A DNA stretch of 64,000 nucleotides from Callipepla californica brunnescens. Lineage: Eukaryota; Chordata; Aves; Galliformes; Odontophoridae. Each line of letters begins with the position of its first letter. Positions within the stretch are counted from its first letter, which is position 1. Positions 49,202 through 62,078 of this stretch are shown here, piece after piece. The position numbers and the translations under genes are program-made. The stretch spans positions 10,350,271 through 10,414,270 of the forward strand of contig JALIRH010000023.1 in NCBI GenBank assembly GCA_023055505.1, given 5' to 3'. The notes beneath the pieces were generated by a model. It saw nothing but the letters and a program-made list of their open reading frames with translations, made no database searches and was not told the DNA's origin.

Positions 49202-49856
49202 GAGAAGTTCTATTACCACTTTAGAAAACACATATTTTTAATGGTCAGTGTAAAGTTGGAATTTTGTAGATACCCTGGATATTTCTAGATAGCTCACAAA
49301 GAATTTTCAGTCCTTGTGGTTGTATTAATAGAGTGTTCCTAGTAACAATGGCAGGGGGACACTATAGGTTTCCTGCACTCTGTAATATAATAATGGAAAT
49401 ATTCAAGATACTTTCATCAGTTATTCAAGAGGAAGGTAGCCAGGGAGAGAGCAGTTCAGATATAGACGAGTCAGGGACATGAGAGGTTGTGTAAGCACAG
49501 ACAGAAAACGTAACCCTGTTTGCGCTTTCCAAGAGAATCAAAGGAAATTACCTCCACCTTATCCCACAGTTCCTGTACCTTCATGGGAAACTCAGAGAAG
49601 GCCTTTGTTTTTCTCTCCTGATGTGCAGAATGAGAAAATTCAGGAAGTTCTTCAAGCTTCATGCTGCTTCCAAAATACTACGTGTCTAACAAGTGTCAAA
49701 TCATGACATGCAGCTCACTCTCCCATGGACCGTGGGCTCAGCATGCCCTGGCGGGGATGACAACCACAAGCAGTTTTCAACAGTCTTGCACCACTGAAAC
49801 TCAAAACTATGTTGAAAACAATGAAAAACATTATCAATATATTGTTATATAAAGGG

Positions 49857-49883
49857 TTTTTGTTTGTTTGTTTGTTTGTTTGT
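49857..49883. repeat. (GTTT)n microsatellite
   Basis: Five GTTT units preceded by a T run. It lies 38 bases before the inverted repeat at 49922. Confidence 0.9.
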
Positions 49884-49921
49884 AGAACATCTAGGTTAAA
49901 AGCTAGTATGAAAATATGCTT

Positions 49922-49979
49922 CAGATATGGACTCATATTGTACTCACAACGTGAAATGTACAATATGAGTCCATATCTG
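49922..49979. repeat. Perfect 22-bp inverted repeat with 14-bp spacer
   Basis: The left arm CAGATATGGACTCATATTG plus TAC (49922-49943) is exactly reverse-complementary to the right arm at 49958-49979. The 14-base spacer contains TCAC and GTGA, which could extend the stem around a small bulge. No terminator, tRNA or transposon signature accompanies it. A hairpin or cruciform is possible. Such flawless arms often come from a template switch during replication. Confidence 0.95.
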
Positions 49980-50229
49980 TTCCAGATCTCGAGCACCCCT
50001 ACTGCAGCAAATAACAGGACAATCTCCTATCTAGTCAAGGCAAGGTTTAGAAAACATTACCAATTACAGTTCTACCATTCAGTTCTTGCATGGAAAGGGA
50101 AAGAGAATAATAAGTTGCATTAATTATTTTTATCAATATTGCCCTCAACATTTAACTAAGCTCTCCCAGGCAGAACATATTTTTTTGTCATATTCCTGTT
50201 CAGGGAAGGCAGGAAGCAATGAAAACAAG

Positions 50230-50430
50230 TAGAGGTCTAGAAACATGACCTGCGAGGAAAGAATGGAAAAAATCTTGCGTTGTTCAGTCTGGAAGAGACC
50301 GATGTGAGACACTGTGATAGTCTCCAAATATAAAGCAGAATAAATGAAAAAGAATTGTGTTCACTCTGTTTCCTGACAGAAGTGACATGAAGAAATGGGT
50401 TTCAAGCACTGAAGGTTCATCAGGACAAAG
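50230..50430 (+). mobile_element. Ancient CR1 LINE remnant
   Basis: Degenerate match to the CR1 ORF2 C-terminal region: GAGGTCTAGAAACATGACC, then GAGGAAAGAATGG, TTGTTCAGTCTGGAAGAGA (the LFSLEKR block), a decayed region, and AGAAATGGGTTTCAAGC. No 3' UTR or tail follows. Far more diverged than the other copies, so it is probably an old insertion. Borders are approximate. Confidence 0.6.
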
Positions 50431-53400
50431 CATTATAATGATCCTTCCTACACTCAGAGGGGGAGCTGAGTCTACACCAGTAAATTAAACACTGCTCAGG
50501 AATATGACACTGGAAATTCAGCGCTGTCAAAATGTCAAGGTCTAAAAACTCTTATTATACCATCTAAAACTCACCAACCAATCCAGGAGGCAGAATTCAT
50601 GAGGTTGCTTATCCCATGGGCCGTTCCCACACAGAAACATGGCAGAGGCATCTCTAGGGACATTTACAGAACACAGCGGAATTCTTAGGTATAGTCAATG
50701 CACTTCTACAGGCATTGTAGCCCTGTGATCTTTACTTCAATTCATATTTTGAATAGTAGGAAGGGAACTGGTAATAATATAGCATTTCTGTCTAACAAAG
50801 CTGTTTCCTCTTGTGCTAACTAAGGAGCAAGTGTCACAGATGTTTATACGCAGCTGTTACATGGAAGGAGTGATTATATAAGGAACACAGTTAAGGAAAA
50901 TCAGAGTGGAACTTACTGAAGTATATATGAGGTGTATCTACCATATAAGGGGAAAAAAATGTGGTCCTTGGCAACCCATGGACCTACTCAAACTGGGAAG
51001 GTTTATCATGTGCATGTCACTTTTTCAAAGTATTTAACTAAACCTCCAAGCACATATAGTATGCAGAATTCACTTTTAACTGATTTCTTTCCTTCTCTCC
51101 AATGATATTCCTCTGCAGACAGCTGAGAGGCAGTTGCCTTCTTTGCAGCACAACAGCTACAGATGATGACAAACAACCACAGACGATGAGAATTCACTGC
51201 CCTCTGCAGATCCCAGCATCCCTGCTCAGAGCACAGGTGCAAAGAAAACAGGCATCTGCAGTTTACCTTCAAGCCAGACAAAGGACTGTCGGCCAAGAAG
51301 AAAAAGAAATCCCTCTCTCCCTTCAAACTTGAGTGCCATTTGATTTCTGGAGCACACCTGCGTTCTCCCAAGCACAGGCAATGGGACTGCTGAACAAAAG
51401 CAGATCAAATCAATGAACAGAAAACAGTTATTGTTTGGCAGTAGGTGAAAAAAATAAAAAATGTCATTCACTGCTATTTGCTCTTCCTAATAATGCTTAT
51501 TTTGTTTCTCATAATTCTTGGTGGTTTTTTTTTTTTTTCTTTTGTCAGCAAACAACATCTGCTTGGAGAATGATTTGCTCTGGAACGCATCTTGAAGTAC
51601 TATTTCTTGTTTAGGATTTATGCTTCAGTTGCCCTACTACAAAAGCTGTTTTATCAGGGATGTATAATACTAAATCACGCGGTCCTTTCTCACACACTTC
51701 ATTGGAAAAAGACATAATAATGCATACCAAAAAAATACTTCCCATCTAGTAACATTAGAATTTTGTGTGTTTTATCCTTTTAATTCGGGAAGGAAAGGCA
51801 GAATTTCACAGTCAGAAAAAAAAAAAAGTTGGAAAAATATTCTTTCCAAGTAAATAGAAACGTATGTACTGTTCACTACTCTTTTATCTTCAGCCATATT
51901 CTTATCTGATCCCCCAGCTCCCAATGTCATCATACAATTAGGTCACATTTTTAAACTAATACACTGACCTAGGAAGTCCGTTTTAAGTCTCCAAATAGAA
52001 TGACTCTTCAATTTTAAATTTTCCCTTCTCCAAAAAGGAGGAGAGAATTCATCTAAGGGAATCATTTAAGCCCACCTACTCCCAACAGAAAATCATGGTT
52101 TCCATATGTCACCAAAGTTTCCTGAACCTATTTCTGTTTTATTGCAGGAGCAGACGACACTCCACCCTACACAACCCAGACTAACCAACAGATCAGGTCT
52201 TACCCCTTCCTAATCCTTCTGCAGCATTTGTGAACCATCTGTACGGAGAGGAAGCAGGAGAAGTGAATGCAGCTGTCAGGAGAATTTGTGTTTCCCTCTC
52301 TTGACTCGCACCATATGCAACCCAAATCTCAAAATAGCGTGGCAGAGCCACACAGTGCTTTGTTCCTCTCTACAGTAGTGATGCTGAGCAAGGAGGTAAT
52401 GGCACTGGGGGAGTTGACCCATAAGGATTAGAGATGACCATCAGGATTAGAATGACTGTTGAATTATTAAAAATGATTGCATAGAGAATGGAGAACAGAA
52501 CATATTTCCTACTCCTGCAGCCGCCAGTTCAGTGTTAATTTCAGTAATTTAACTGGATAAGCGTCATTCATCATGCTCTATGAAGGCAGAGTTTGGATAG
52601 GTAATACATAGTACATACGCAAAGACTTAGTCCCTCTGTTTTTTAATAATGCTCTCATTGTCAGTGATGGAGCTTTCCTGATTTCCCATAGGAAAAGTCA
52701 AAAGCCGTGGTCTGGAGAGAAACATTACAATTAGAGCCGGACAGAAATTTTCCAACCTAATTTTTTACCCTTAGAAAAATGCCGATTCCATGAAATCAAC
52801 ATGTTCCCACGGTACACTTCATTTTCATCAAATCTTTAGAAGGAAACCAGCTGCCTGGTTCACTGCCAGTCTGCTGCTTGCCTGGTGGCCCACCTTGCAG
52901 GCAGTGGCAGAGCCAGGACCCAGGAGGCACAAGCCCACGCACTGAGGATTTCTTCATTCTGCTCAGCAGAACCCTGAGACTCCAGAGAGATTTGCATTCA
53001 CATCTCCTGCTTGTACAGCAAAAAGCAGCTAAATACCTGGGCCAGGGCTCAAGATACTTGTGCTGACTGGAGGTCTAGCATCAACATTGTTTTGAAAACA
53101 GATGGAAGGAAATATTCCATCAATGAGAAAATGTAAAACTTTGCTCCAGCATGAAGTGATTTTTTATTTTTATTTTGAGTTCAGAATTTCCGACAGAACA
53201 AACACTTTAAGCACCATCTGACACCACAACATATCAAGTCACTACCAGATACAGTCATCACTGAATTTGGGCTGGGGGAAATACCTGTATTTTGCAAGTG
53301 ATTAGGATTTGTCATAATTACACATTGAATGAATAAATGTGTACCTGAGAACAGGAGTAGAAAGAAATAAAATGAAATTAATATATATATGTGTATAGAG

Positions 53401-54353
53401 TGAGAGAGGGAATTATTCAGAACTGTTCAAGAAATAAACCTTGGAGAGATCACCTTCCTGATTAATACACTGAATGATTAGTAACATAAACATCAGCCAG
53501 GAAAATATCTTGGTCACAATCGTTTTTTTTTTTGACCTGTGCTTCAGGACCTTCAAAGAGGAATCCCATGACTCCTGCATTAAGTCCTTTATGAAACCCT
53601 AACGTGAGAAAGCCTTTTATCAGAGGGTCCAGAATCACTCAGAAGCACCAGGAGACAGAAGTGTATATGTGGGTTCCCTGACTTTCAGTTGCCCTAGTCA
53701 CTGGGCAATCAATGGAAAACGGAAGTAATTGTCCCACCTCCTATGGCAGACTTTGAATTATGCACATGATGCTAAGTGAGAGCAGAAAGCAGGCATACTG
53801 CTCCACCTAAACACTGTCAAACAAGTATTTTGTCCCTCAGGCTCAAACTCAAGGTTGCCTATAATCTAAAATAACCCTTCGCTTAAAATAAAAAGAAGAA
53901 AGAATCTACAACATTTCTCCTTGAAGCTTTTTAAATCTTGCAATATTAGAGAAAGTTTCATAATAGAGAAGACTCATTAATAATTGTCAGGCAAAACCAT
54001 TAAGAAGCAACACCACTGGGGAAATTCAACATTCAGTTCCTGCTTACAAACTCTTCAGCGAGCCATCTCAGCTGGAAAGATCAGCATTGCAGAATAATGT
54101 GGCAGAAGGATCTTCATTCAAAAGACTGTTCTAGCCAAAACCAAGGTAGCTGAGTACAACTATTACTCAGTAACTATTAAAGATATAATCAAACATAGCT
54201 GTGCTGAATAATCCATTGACAGACTTAGAGAACAAATTGCCTCAAATTGGAGGCCACAAGAAAGGCAGAATACAGAAATTACTGTGTTGAAAAGAAAGCC
54301 CGTGAATTAATCATGTTAGTATACTAAAACATTAATAGTTTTGAACACCGAAG
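50431..54353. other. Unique DNA, no gene seen
   Basis: A T run (51525-51538) followed by CTTTTGTCAG at 51548 looks like a strong 3' splice acceptor, but I see no good donor downstream; the frame QTTSAWRMICSG stops after 21 codons. The stretch 52850-53070 is relatively G+C-rich with one 62-codon frame of no known family. A TATATATATG tract lies at about 53381-53393. Confidence 0.6.
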
Positions 54354-54785
54354 GTGAAAGAACATTTGTTCACCAAAGGTCAGTCTTCCAGCTCAGGGGG
54401 GAATTTTAAAGAACACATGTTGGAAAATTCACCTCAGTATTTGTGTTATTTCACCCCTGGGCATCGTTTGCAATGTAAAGCAATTAGTCTGGTAGCCAAT
54501 GAGCATCCTGGTGTTGAAACCCTCCAGGAAAAGTCAGCATCACTTAAAGTAACAATACCTCACTGCTGGACCCAGGTTCTCATGAATAAGTATTTTCTCT
54601 TTATTAAAAAGGAAAAAAAAAGTCAATTCCAGGCTAGAAAATCAACTATCAGACCGATATATGACTTACAGATCTATAGCCAACAGAGGAAAAGCAACTG
54701 TGACTGTAAACCTCAAAGCTATCACCTCTGGAAGAGTGATATTTTTTCGTGGGTGGAGGTAAGTGAGTACATGTCTGAAAAATAA
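54354..54785 (+). other. 143-codon open frame with an internal strong donor (unconfirmed)
   Basis: Open from ATG at 54354 to a stop at 54785. The sequence contains YFTPGHRLQCKAISLVANE early and is lysine-, serine- and glutamine-rich later. A near-consensus splice donor, GGAG/GTAAGTGAG, lies inside it at about 54758/54759. I recognise no domain and the best upstream acceptors are poor. It may be an exon-like frame or chance. Confidence 0.12.
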
Positions 54786-57700
54786 ACCACTGACGAACTT
54801 TTGTGAAAAAAAAAAAAAAACTTGGTGTGAACAAGACATTCTGCACCCAGCTATGATGTAACAAAGATTCCTGTAAAGGAAGTCTAGTCAGAGTGGCTGT
54901 GACAAAGGAAATAATGAAATAATTAGAGAGCAAGTCTGAGTGCCAGCCAGCCACATTTTAATATTCCCTAAAATGTCAATTTAAAAGAAAAGTGAATGTA
55001 AAAGAGTTTTCCCTCATTTAGATTTACATAATGGAGGCAATGGTAATCTCTTTGGAATTTGGTGCCTCTCCAATGTTTATCACACCATTTATCTTCCAGA
55101 TTTCCAGCTTATAGAAAAGTGTAATGTGAAGTACAGCTATTAAATCACGCTGCTCTATTGGCACGAAATGCCATAGATCATATTTAAAAGGAGTTCTGTG
55201 GCTGATTTGTTCAAATGGTTACATTAGTTACTAAAAATGACAAAAGAGGAAAAAGAGTTTTTAACTGTGATAAGGTACACAGTATGGATGTTTCTGATGT
55301 GAATGCATGAAAGATCCATACTATAAGTTTTTTCATATCCACTGTGATATCTATACTACTATGGGGCAAGTTTTTGACCTCATACATTTCCTTCTTGCCA
55401 CCATAATGATATGAAACGTACTTAAATCATCCTAAATGGACAGCTTCTAATTCTCTGTATTCAGAAGCAGCTTTCTTAAGGACATTCACTGTAAATTCAC
55501 TGAAGTGATACTGAGAGCCTTGCTGTCCCACACTGAGTGTTCAACTTCTGGAAGACCTACTGAATATCTCCCTGGAGGAGTTGAATGTACGTACCATATG
55601 TATGAGCATTAATATTTGTAGACTATTTACATACTTGAATGTAAGAAAACATAATTAGTATCAGAAATCAAGTTCCAGTACTGCTGTCATTTTGCATGGT
55701 ATTGGGTATTTACTCTTATGCAGCAGCTCACTGTATTGAGTAACAACCTACCTATCTCCCATAGGGAACAGACAACAACTACAAACATATCTCAGATATT
55801 TAGTGGAAATGCCACATCACCAGAGGATGAAAATGCATTTTTTCTTCATCGTATTTTCATAAAAGATTTCCTTCTTCATATTACAGAGGTCTGCCAGGTG
55901 CCTTACAGTATTGTCTGATAACTAGTTGTGGACTTTAATGTTTGCAGGCACGCATACTCAAAACTATATTTGAGCAGGATTTGCAGTACTCTGAACAACA
56001 AAACAAGCCACCACCTGAGGAGGAAACTCTGACTGCTAAATTGCAAGTTCCCAAAACACATAATCCCTAGGAAAAGATGAAAGGGCAAAACCATAAACAG
56101 AGACCTAATCAAGCTTTGGTGGCGTAGAGGTAGAAGAGGTAGAAACAAGAGGGAAGAAGTTTAGGGACTCCAATTTCCTCCACCTGATACAACTACGAAA
56201 TCCACACCAGCCATGACAAGTTCTTTCAGTCAAAATCCCCATCTGCCTGCCCACCACATGTGGTATATGAAAGAAATGAAAGGTCAACACAGGAAGTCAT
56301 CAAAAACTAGGAAATATAAAACAGAGATGTAAAGTGTGTGTTGTGGAAGGGGGATTTGCCTTGCATTGGAGTAGGGCCAAGGGAACAGGGGCATCAGAGC
56401 TGGGAAGCCTTGGCCGAGTCAGTTGGGGAATTCAACTGGACTCAGAGCTTTGTGTAGACCCAGGATTTGTTTTAGTGTACAGCCCGTATCACATAACCAA
56501 GTAATCCTGCAATCCTTCAGTAAGATCTTTCCTGCAGCGCAGAAGCAAAACAATCAACAAAAATAAGAACAATACATACAAGTAGCTTGCTCTGCATAAG
56601 ACCTCCTGCTATAACAGCCCAATGAATAAGAAAAAATGCAACAACACAGATGGATCTGGGAAGACCAAGGCACACTCATAGCTGAGCCTGCACAAATTTC
56701 AAACTGGGACAAGTGACTAACCTCTTCCAAGGCTGAAGTTTCTTTCTTTGCTTGTTTTCAATGCATATTCACTTTTTCAAATTAATCACAATGTAAGTGA
56801 TTTACTGGTATCAAAGCCTTAGTCAGAGCCACTAACACAGTCAGGTCTCTAACACAGGACTACCCAAGAGCCCTTTCCACAGATATGAGATGAAGTAGAG
56901 AAGCTGAAAACTGTGTCCAAATTTCAATATGTTAGGTAATACTGGGTGCCACAGAAACAAAATGTAGGAGGGAGACAGTTTTAAGGACAACAAGAAAAAA
57001 GAAGTCCATAGTAACCACTGAATAAGAAAGCTATAAAGATACTGGAAGACAGGCCATGTCTTCAGTTTCTCTCACCATGCCCATCTGCAGCTAAAACTTC
57101 CAAACCCTTTACAGCACAACACAATTCCTGTATTATAACAAACGATGTAGTAAGGATTAGAAAAGCTTTGGAACCACGTGGCAGTCTTTACCTAACTGCA
57201 GATGAATTTGAGCTCCACATTTCCACTGTGTTAGTTATCAAGTAGTCACCTCTGAAGTGAAACATTTCATGCTAAATGCTACAACGAGCTACAGGGAAAA
57301 AGTATACAAGAAGGAAATGGAAAATAATTACTGAAGCAACAGAGAACTGGAAGTCAGTTTGGAACTGTAAAACTGCTAAGGAAAGAAACATACATGGCCA
57401 CTGCTAGACATTAGGACTTTCTATGTCTAAAGGATACAGAACAGGATGTCTTAAATTGAAACAATGAAAATGCAGCTTGCATAATTAGATACATATTCCT
57501 GACTATAGATAGAGATGCGATTAATTTACATAAGATTATGAAAATCTCATTACTCGTCTTGAAATCAGTACAGACTGTGGTGCCTCTGTGCAGAAGAAAT
57601 GACTAAGGGACATTCATTTTCATGCCTTTCTCTGACTGCAGAACAGAAACAGTCTTACACTGGTACAACTAGTGTCATGAAACTTGCTAAAATCAAGTTA

Positions 57701-58850
57701 ATTTCATGGTAGCTTGTCTGCTCCTCTTGAGATTCAGTGGCCCTGAGAAGCCACAGGATGCAGTACTCACACAGGCAGGTAATTCTGCTCAACTCAGTGG
57801 TATCCCCATGTCTCTGCAACAAGTATGTTCAAATGCCTTTACACTTAACCGGAAGACTACTTCACATCTATCCTCTCTTCAGTCCTTTACAACTATACTC
57901 ACAGTGATTTCAGAACAAATTATTCTCAGCAGTCAGTACCTACCTCCTACTTCACTTCTGAAATGTCAGGATAACCTTTGCACCAGAGCAGGAGTAACTC
58001 CAGCAAAGGTGATCTCCCCGATAAATTGCTTTTTTTTTTTGTGCACATGCAAGTCAGGAACACTGCAACAGGCCATCCACTGACCACAGTAACAACTGTC
58101 ACTTTTCTCCTACTTCTCAACCACTTCTCTTCTTACAAAGCAGTAAACTCTCAAGCTTGGACATCATCCATGCACTACCATACTATCCTGGGCATTCACT
58201 GTTTCCTAACAACTAAAGGGTTATAATCAGCTTTCTGAAAAGTACAAGAAGAGTAGACAACCCCTGGTTTGCAAGTAGCATGTTTTTGGGTTTTTTTGGT
58301 CTGGTATTTTCAAGACTGGAAGATGTTGTGACATTACAGGAAATGGTGCTCCTCCAAATTTTTCACTTGAGGTCATTCTAAAAAGCTTTTGGTGATTATG
58401 ATATCCAAGATTAAATGAACAATAATTGCAAAATATTTTTTTTGTTATTCTATTTTTTTACTTACACTCATTTTCTAAAACAAATCTAAAAAAAATACAT
58501 CTTTCAAAGGTACTTTTTATTGAAATTATGACCAATTTTGAAGGAGACAATGGCAAGAAATAAAAGCGCAAGAGCTAAAAACGTTTAAATTGTGATTTAG
58601 AAGCAAGAAGGTGATCAGTAAGAAAAAACAACTTTTAAAAAATAAAGTGGAAGAATGATGTATGAAATTGCTTATCAGCCCCTTTGTCTGCCCTCTGAAT
58701 TGTTAACCTTGGCAGTGAGCAACTGACTCACAGCAGACTGGATTCTAACCAACCAAAGTAATATGTAGGTTTCCTATCAAGCCCTATATGTTAATAATGT
58801 TGAGTGAAGTACTGAGAGAGATGTACGAACGCTACCTATCATATAAGCTC
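54786..58850. other. Unique DNA, no gene seen
   Basis: Starts with a 15-base A run at 54806-54820. The 125-codon plus frame at 57706-58083 and the others here have no recognisable domain. No transposon ends seen. Confidence 0.65.
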
Positions 58851-58912
58851 CTTTCTTTTATCTTTTTCTCTATTTTCTTTTTCTTTTCTTCTTTTCCTTT
58901 TCCTTTTAAATT
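58851..58912. repeat. Pyrimidine tract (TTTTC/TTTTCC units)
   Basis: About 60 bases almost all T and C, with repeated TTTTC-like units. On the minus strand it encodes an artefactual lysine/glutamate-rich frame. Confidence 0.85.
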
Positions 58913-61900
58913 TTCATGATTTTCTAAGGTGATTTTAATGCTTATAAATCTTACCTGATTACGATTCAAGGCAGAAGTTTTCTGGCCTTTCTTCACATGG
59001 AAAAAAAATGCATCCACCATTTATCTAATCAGTGTGTGACATCCACATAGGTGTAAGGGAAATACAGTAAAGAATGATCTAACCCATTGGCCAAGAAGAC
59101 AAAAGCACTGCGTTCACAGAAATCATTCAGTTCCCTCTGCTTTGCCAGGTCAGGAACAGTTGAAATAATTTGAGATTGATTATAGGAAAAGAAAGTCCAT
59201 AGTTTACAGCAACTCAGGGTTGAAGTATATACTGTAGTTGCATGTACTGTCCAAAAGGTGAATAAAATTCTGATTTTTAGAATATTACTATGAAGAACAG
59301 AAAGCAGAACTCACTTGCTAATTAATGAAGACTAGAATGAAACTGGTTGAAATCACACATGTTCTCAAGATGATTTTGTATACAGAATCAACACATATAT
59401 TTGACCTATAAAAATTTAATGTGAAGTTTTGGTCCAACCAGGAAACGAGAATAACTCTTGATAAGTGATACTGTCATTTAAAATATAGTACATTTTCAAC
59501 AGCTGTTTGGATAAGAAAGAGACCAGATGAAAGTTGTAAAGGAGAAAAAGTCTCAGCCCAAAAAGTGAAGAAAAGCACCACAAAGAATGATGTTCCTAGT
59601 TGGCTAAAGAAGCAACTGCCAAATCTCTGCAGATGGCACACTCCTTGAGATTGAGATTCTTCATCAAAACAAAAGAGACAGAAATGAAAAAGTGGTGCTG
59701 ATGTTTTGAATTAAGACAATGAAACACTGAAAACAACCACAGACACAAATAATGCACTTTACTGTGAGGACATTTACATTAGTGAAATCCACAGAACTAT
59801 CACAAACACTGCCCTATCAATAGAAGTAAATGGGATGATTCTTCTGGAACTGCATTTAAAAGATAGAATAACAATAAGCTTAAGGTAGCAACAGAAGGCT
59901 CAAAGTTGATGTACTGACTTGGCAAGGATAGTAGCAAGGAACAGAAGATTCTGCAGATACTGAAAATTATGAATGACACAATAGAAGTTTTCAACCTATT
60001 TTATGAGATGAATTGATGATTCTTTGTGAAATTATACTGCATCTGGTAAAAAAAAAATGTGTTTCCACTGTTGTTTTGTAGAAAAATATGATAAATTAAA
60101 TGAAATCTTTTTTAAGCTATTACATAATTTCTTATATCCATTCAGTCAGTTGGAAATCCAATTATGTTCATCTGCACACAGCAGAAGGAGCAGGATATAA
60201 AAATTTCCTTGGTACTAAACATTGTGCAACTTCTCTGCTAGATCATGGGCTTGAACCATAGGTGATGCTGCCAAAAGCAATATGCATGGCTCCACATCTG
60301 TGATCCAGTACACTATGGCAAGCTCTATGTTCCTGCTACATCTTTGTCTTTGTTTCTGCTGTAAACGATCAGCCTGTGTAAGCTCATCATTCACTTAGCT
60401 GTAAAGCCTGAAAATTGCTGCAACAGACCATTATTATAATAATTATAAAGAGCATTTTGGAAATTGTCTTCTTTTTTATACAGACCCTCTCCCACTGTGC
60501 TTCAAAGAATGCACAAAAGCTGAACCTAGAAGGGTAAATCATCCTAAGGAAGAAATGACAGCTAGTTCTTTGAAAAAAGAGACAGAGTTTCAGCACACTG
60601 CTAATCTCTGTGATTTCATGGTACAGCTTTCATTCAAAGCACACTAGAAAATAGACACCTGAAGGATTATGAAAGAAATAATTCTTTTTGTACCCTTAGA
60701 ACTTTTATAAATTTGCAGTGACTAATAGAAACTTTCTTCTGCAGTATTTCTGAGAAGAGATGCCAGACCAACCTCCTTAAGGACAAAACTATTTAAGTGG
60801 GACACTTAAATTCATATTTAGGTCTCCAAATGAAAGCATATGATGGTGACCTCCAAATAACCCCTGACAAATGCAAACCTTAGTCTCAGCTGCTTTAATA
60901 ACTCCTTAACTCCAGCATAGCCACGTTTTCCTCCTGGAGTTTCATGATGATGTTCATTTATTCTGGGGAAATGAGCAAGACATTGACAATGACATCATAA
61001 TTTTCCCAGTGCAGTATTCTTTGGAGACTGTCCTAGCAGCTCTGGCTAGGTGTAAAATAACTAAATGAAATTCTGTCACTTCTCATTACAGAGAGGCAGA
61101 TCTGGTTGATTTTAGTTTAAATGCTGGTTATGCTTCCCAAAGAACAATCACCAGACATAAAGCTAGCACTGGTAAAAAATAATGCAGAGGAACAGCATGC
61201 AAGTTAAGTGTTTCACGAAGAAGCCATAAAACACAGGCTGGCCGTGGCAGTCTGTGCCATGGATAATTTCTCTTGTAGCACACTTAATCAACATTTGCCA
61301 GATAAACTGAAAACCATGTAGAAGTGTATTTCTCCTGAATAAGTTAGGAGCCTGAATGCACTTTTATGAGTTCATTATCATACAATGCTTAATGCTGAGC
61401 TTGATTATAACCTGACTTCTCTTCTAAATCCTTATCAGTTTGTTTTAAAAATTTGTCTGACTAATGAACTGGTTATCCCCTTCCAGTGTGTAAACGCCAA
61501 CTGTCCCCAGACTCTCCACATTAGTAGAAGAAGAAAATGCCATAGGTCAGCAAGCTGCCAATGAGGAGATACAAGAGGGAGCAAGGCAAGGAGGGCAGAA
61601 GGCAGGGACGTGGCTGTGAACATCATCAGGAACACTGCATAGAGCATGGGAGCTGCAAAAAGGAACTTCAGGCCCAGTGCCCAAAGCTGTAAACTCCATG
61701 CACTGCACCAAAGAGCATATCCTTTGCAGAATTTGTGTAGTTTCTGAGGCTGTTTATAAATTTTCAGGCTCTGTACTTCTCAGCAGTGAGAACCATAACT
61801 CATGGGTGCAGTGCAATCTTCTCTGTCAAAGGCATCCGCTGAATGGTCCACAGAAAAATGAGAGATCCTCCATCAAACCATGATTTTCCTCCATGATTTC

Positions 61901-62055
61901 AGTTGTTTCACACATCTTTCTCATTCCTTACCTCTATCACTGAGATAAAAAAAGTCCTGTTCAGATTACATTATCACTATCTGCTTATAATGGGCTGCCC
62001 TAAGTTGTTGCAATAAAAATATTTTGTCATATTAATTAAACATGTACTTACTTTA
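58913..62055. other. Unique DNA, no gene seen
   Basis: Open frames below 71 codons. The minus-strand frame at 61647-61435 is unusually hydrophobic (LLALLPLV, LWHFLLLLM) and is discussed among rejected items. The rest is A+T-rich sequence with no recognised element. Confidence 0.6.
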
Positions 62056-62058
62056 AAG

Positions 62059-62078
62059 AAGGGGGGTGGGGGGGTGGA
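62059..62078 (+). repeat. G-rich tract
   Basis: Runs of six, seven and two G separated by single T. It has too few separated G runs for the standard four-tract quadruplex pattern, although the long runs might be split to form one. Confidence 0.7.

Noticed and set aside
51525..51620. Strong acceptor-like T run ending TTTTGTCAG
   Set aside because: The following frames close after 21 or fewer codons and no donor follows. T runs next to CAG are frequent in this sequence.
61435..61960. Hydrophobic minus-strand frames (MLYAVFLMMF, LLALLPLV; and in a shifted frame LLYLLIGSLLTYGIFFFY before a stop) suggesting a decayed membrane-protein retrocopy
   Set aside because: The two frames must be joined by an assumed shift, upstream frames have several stops, and I recognise no parent gene. 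T/C-rich sequence on the minus strand easily gives hydrophobic readings. A translated search against bird proteomes would settle it.
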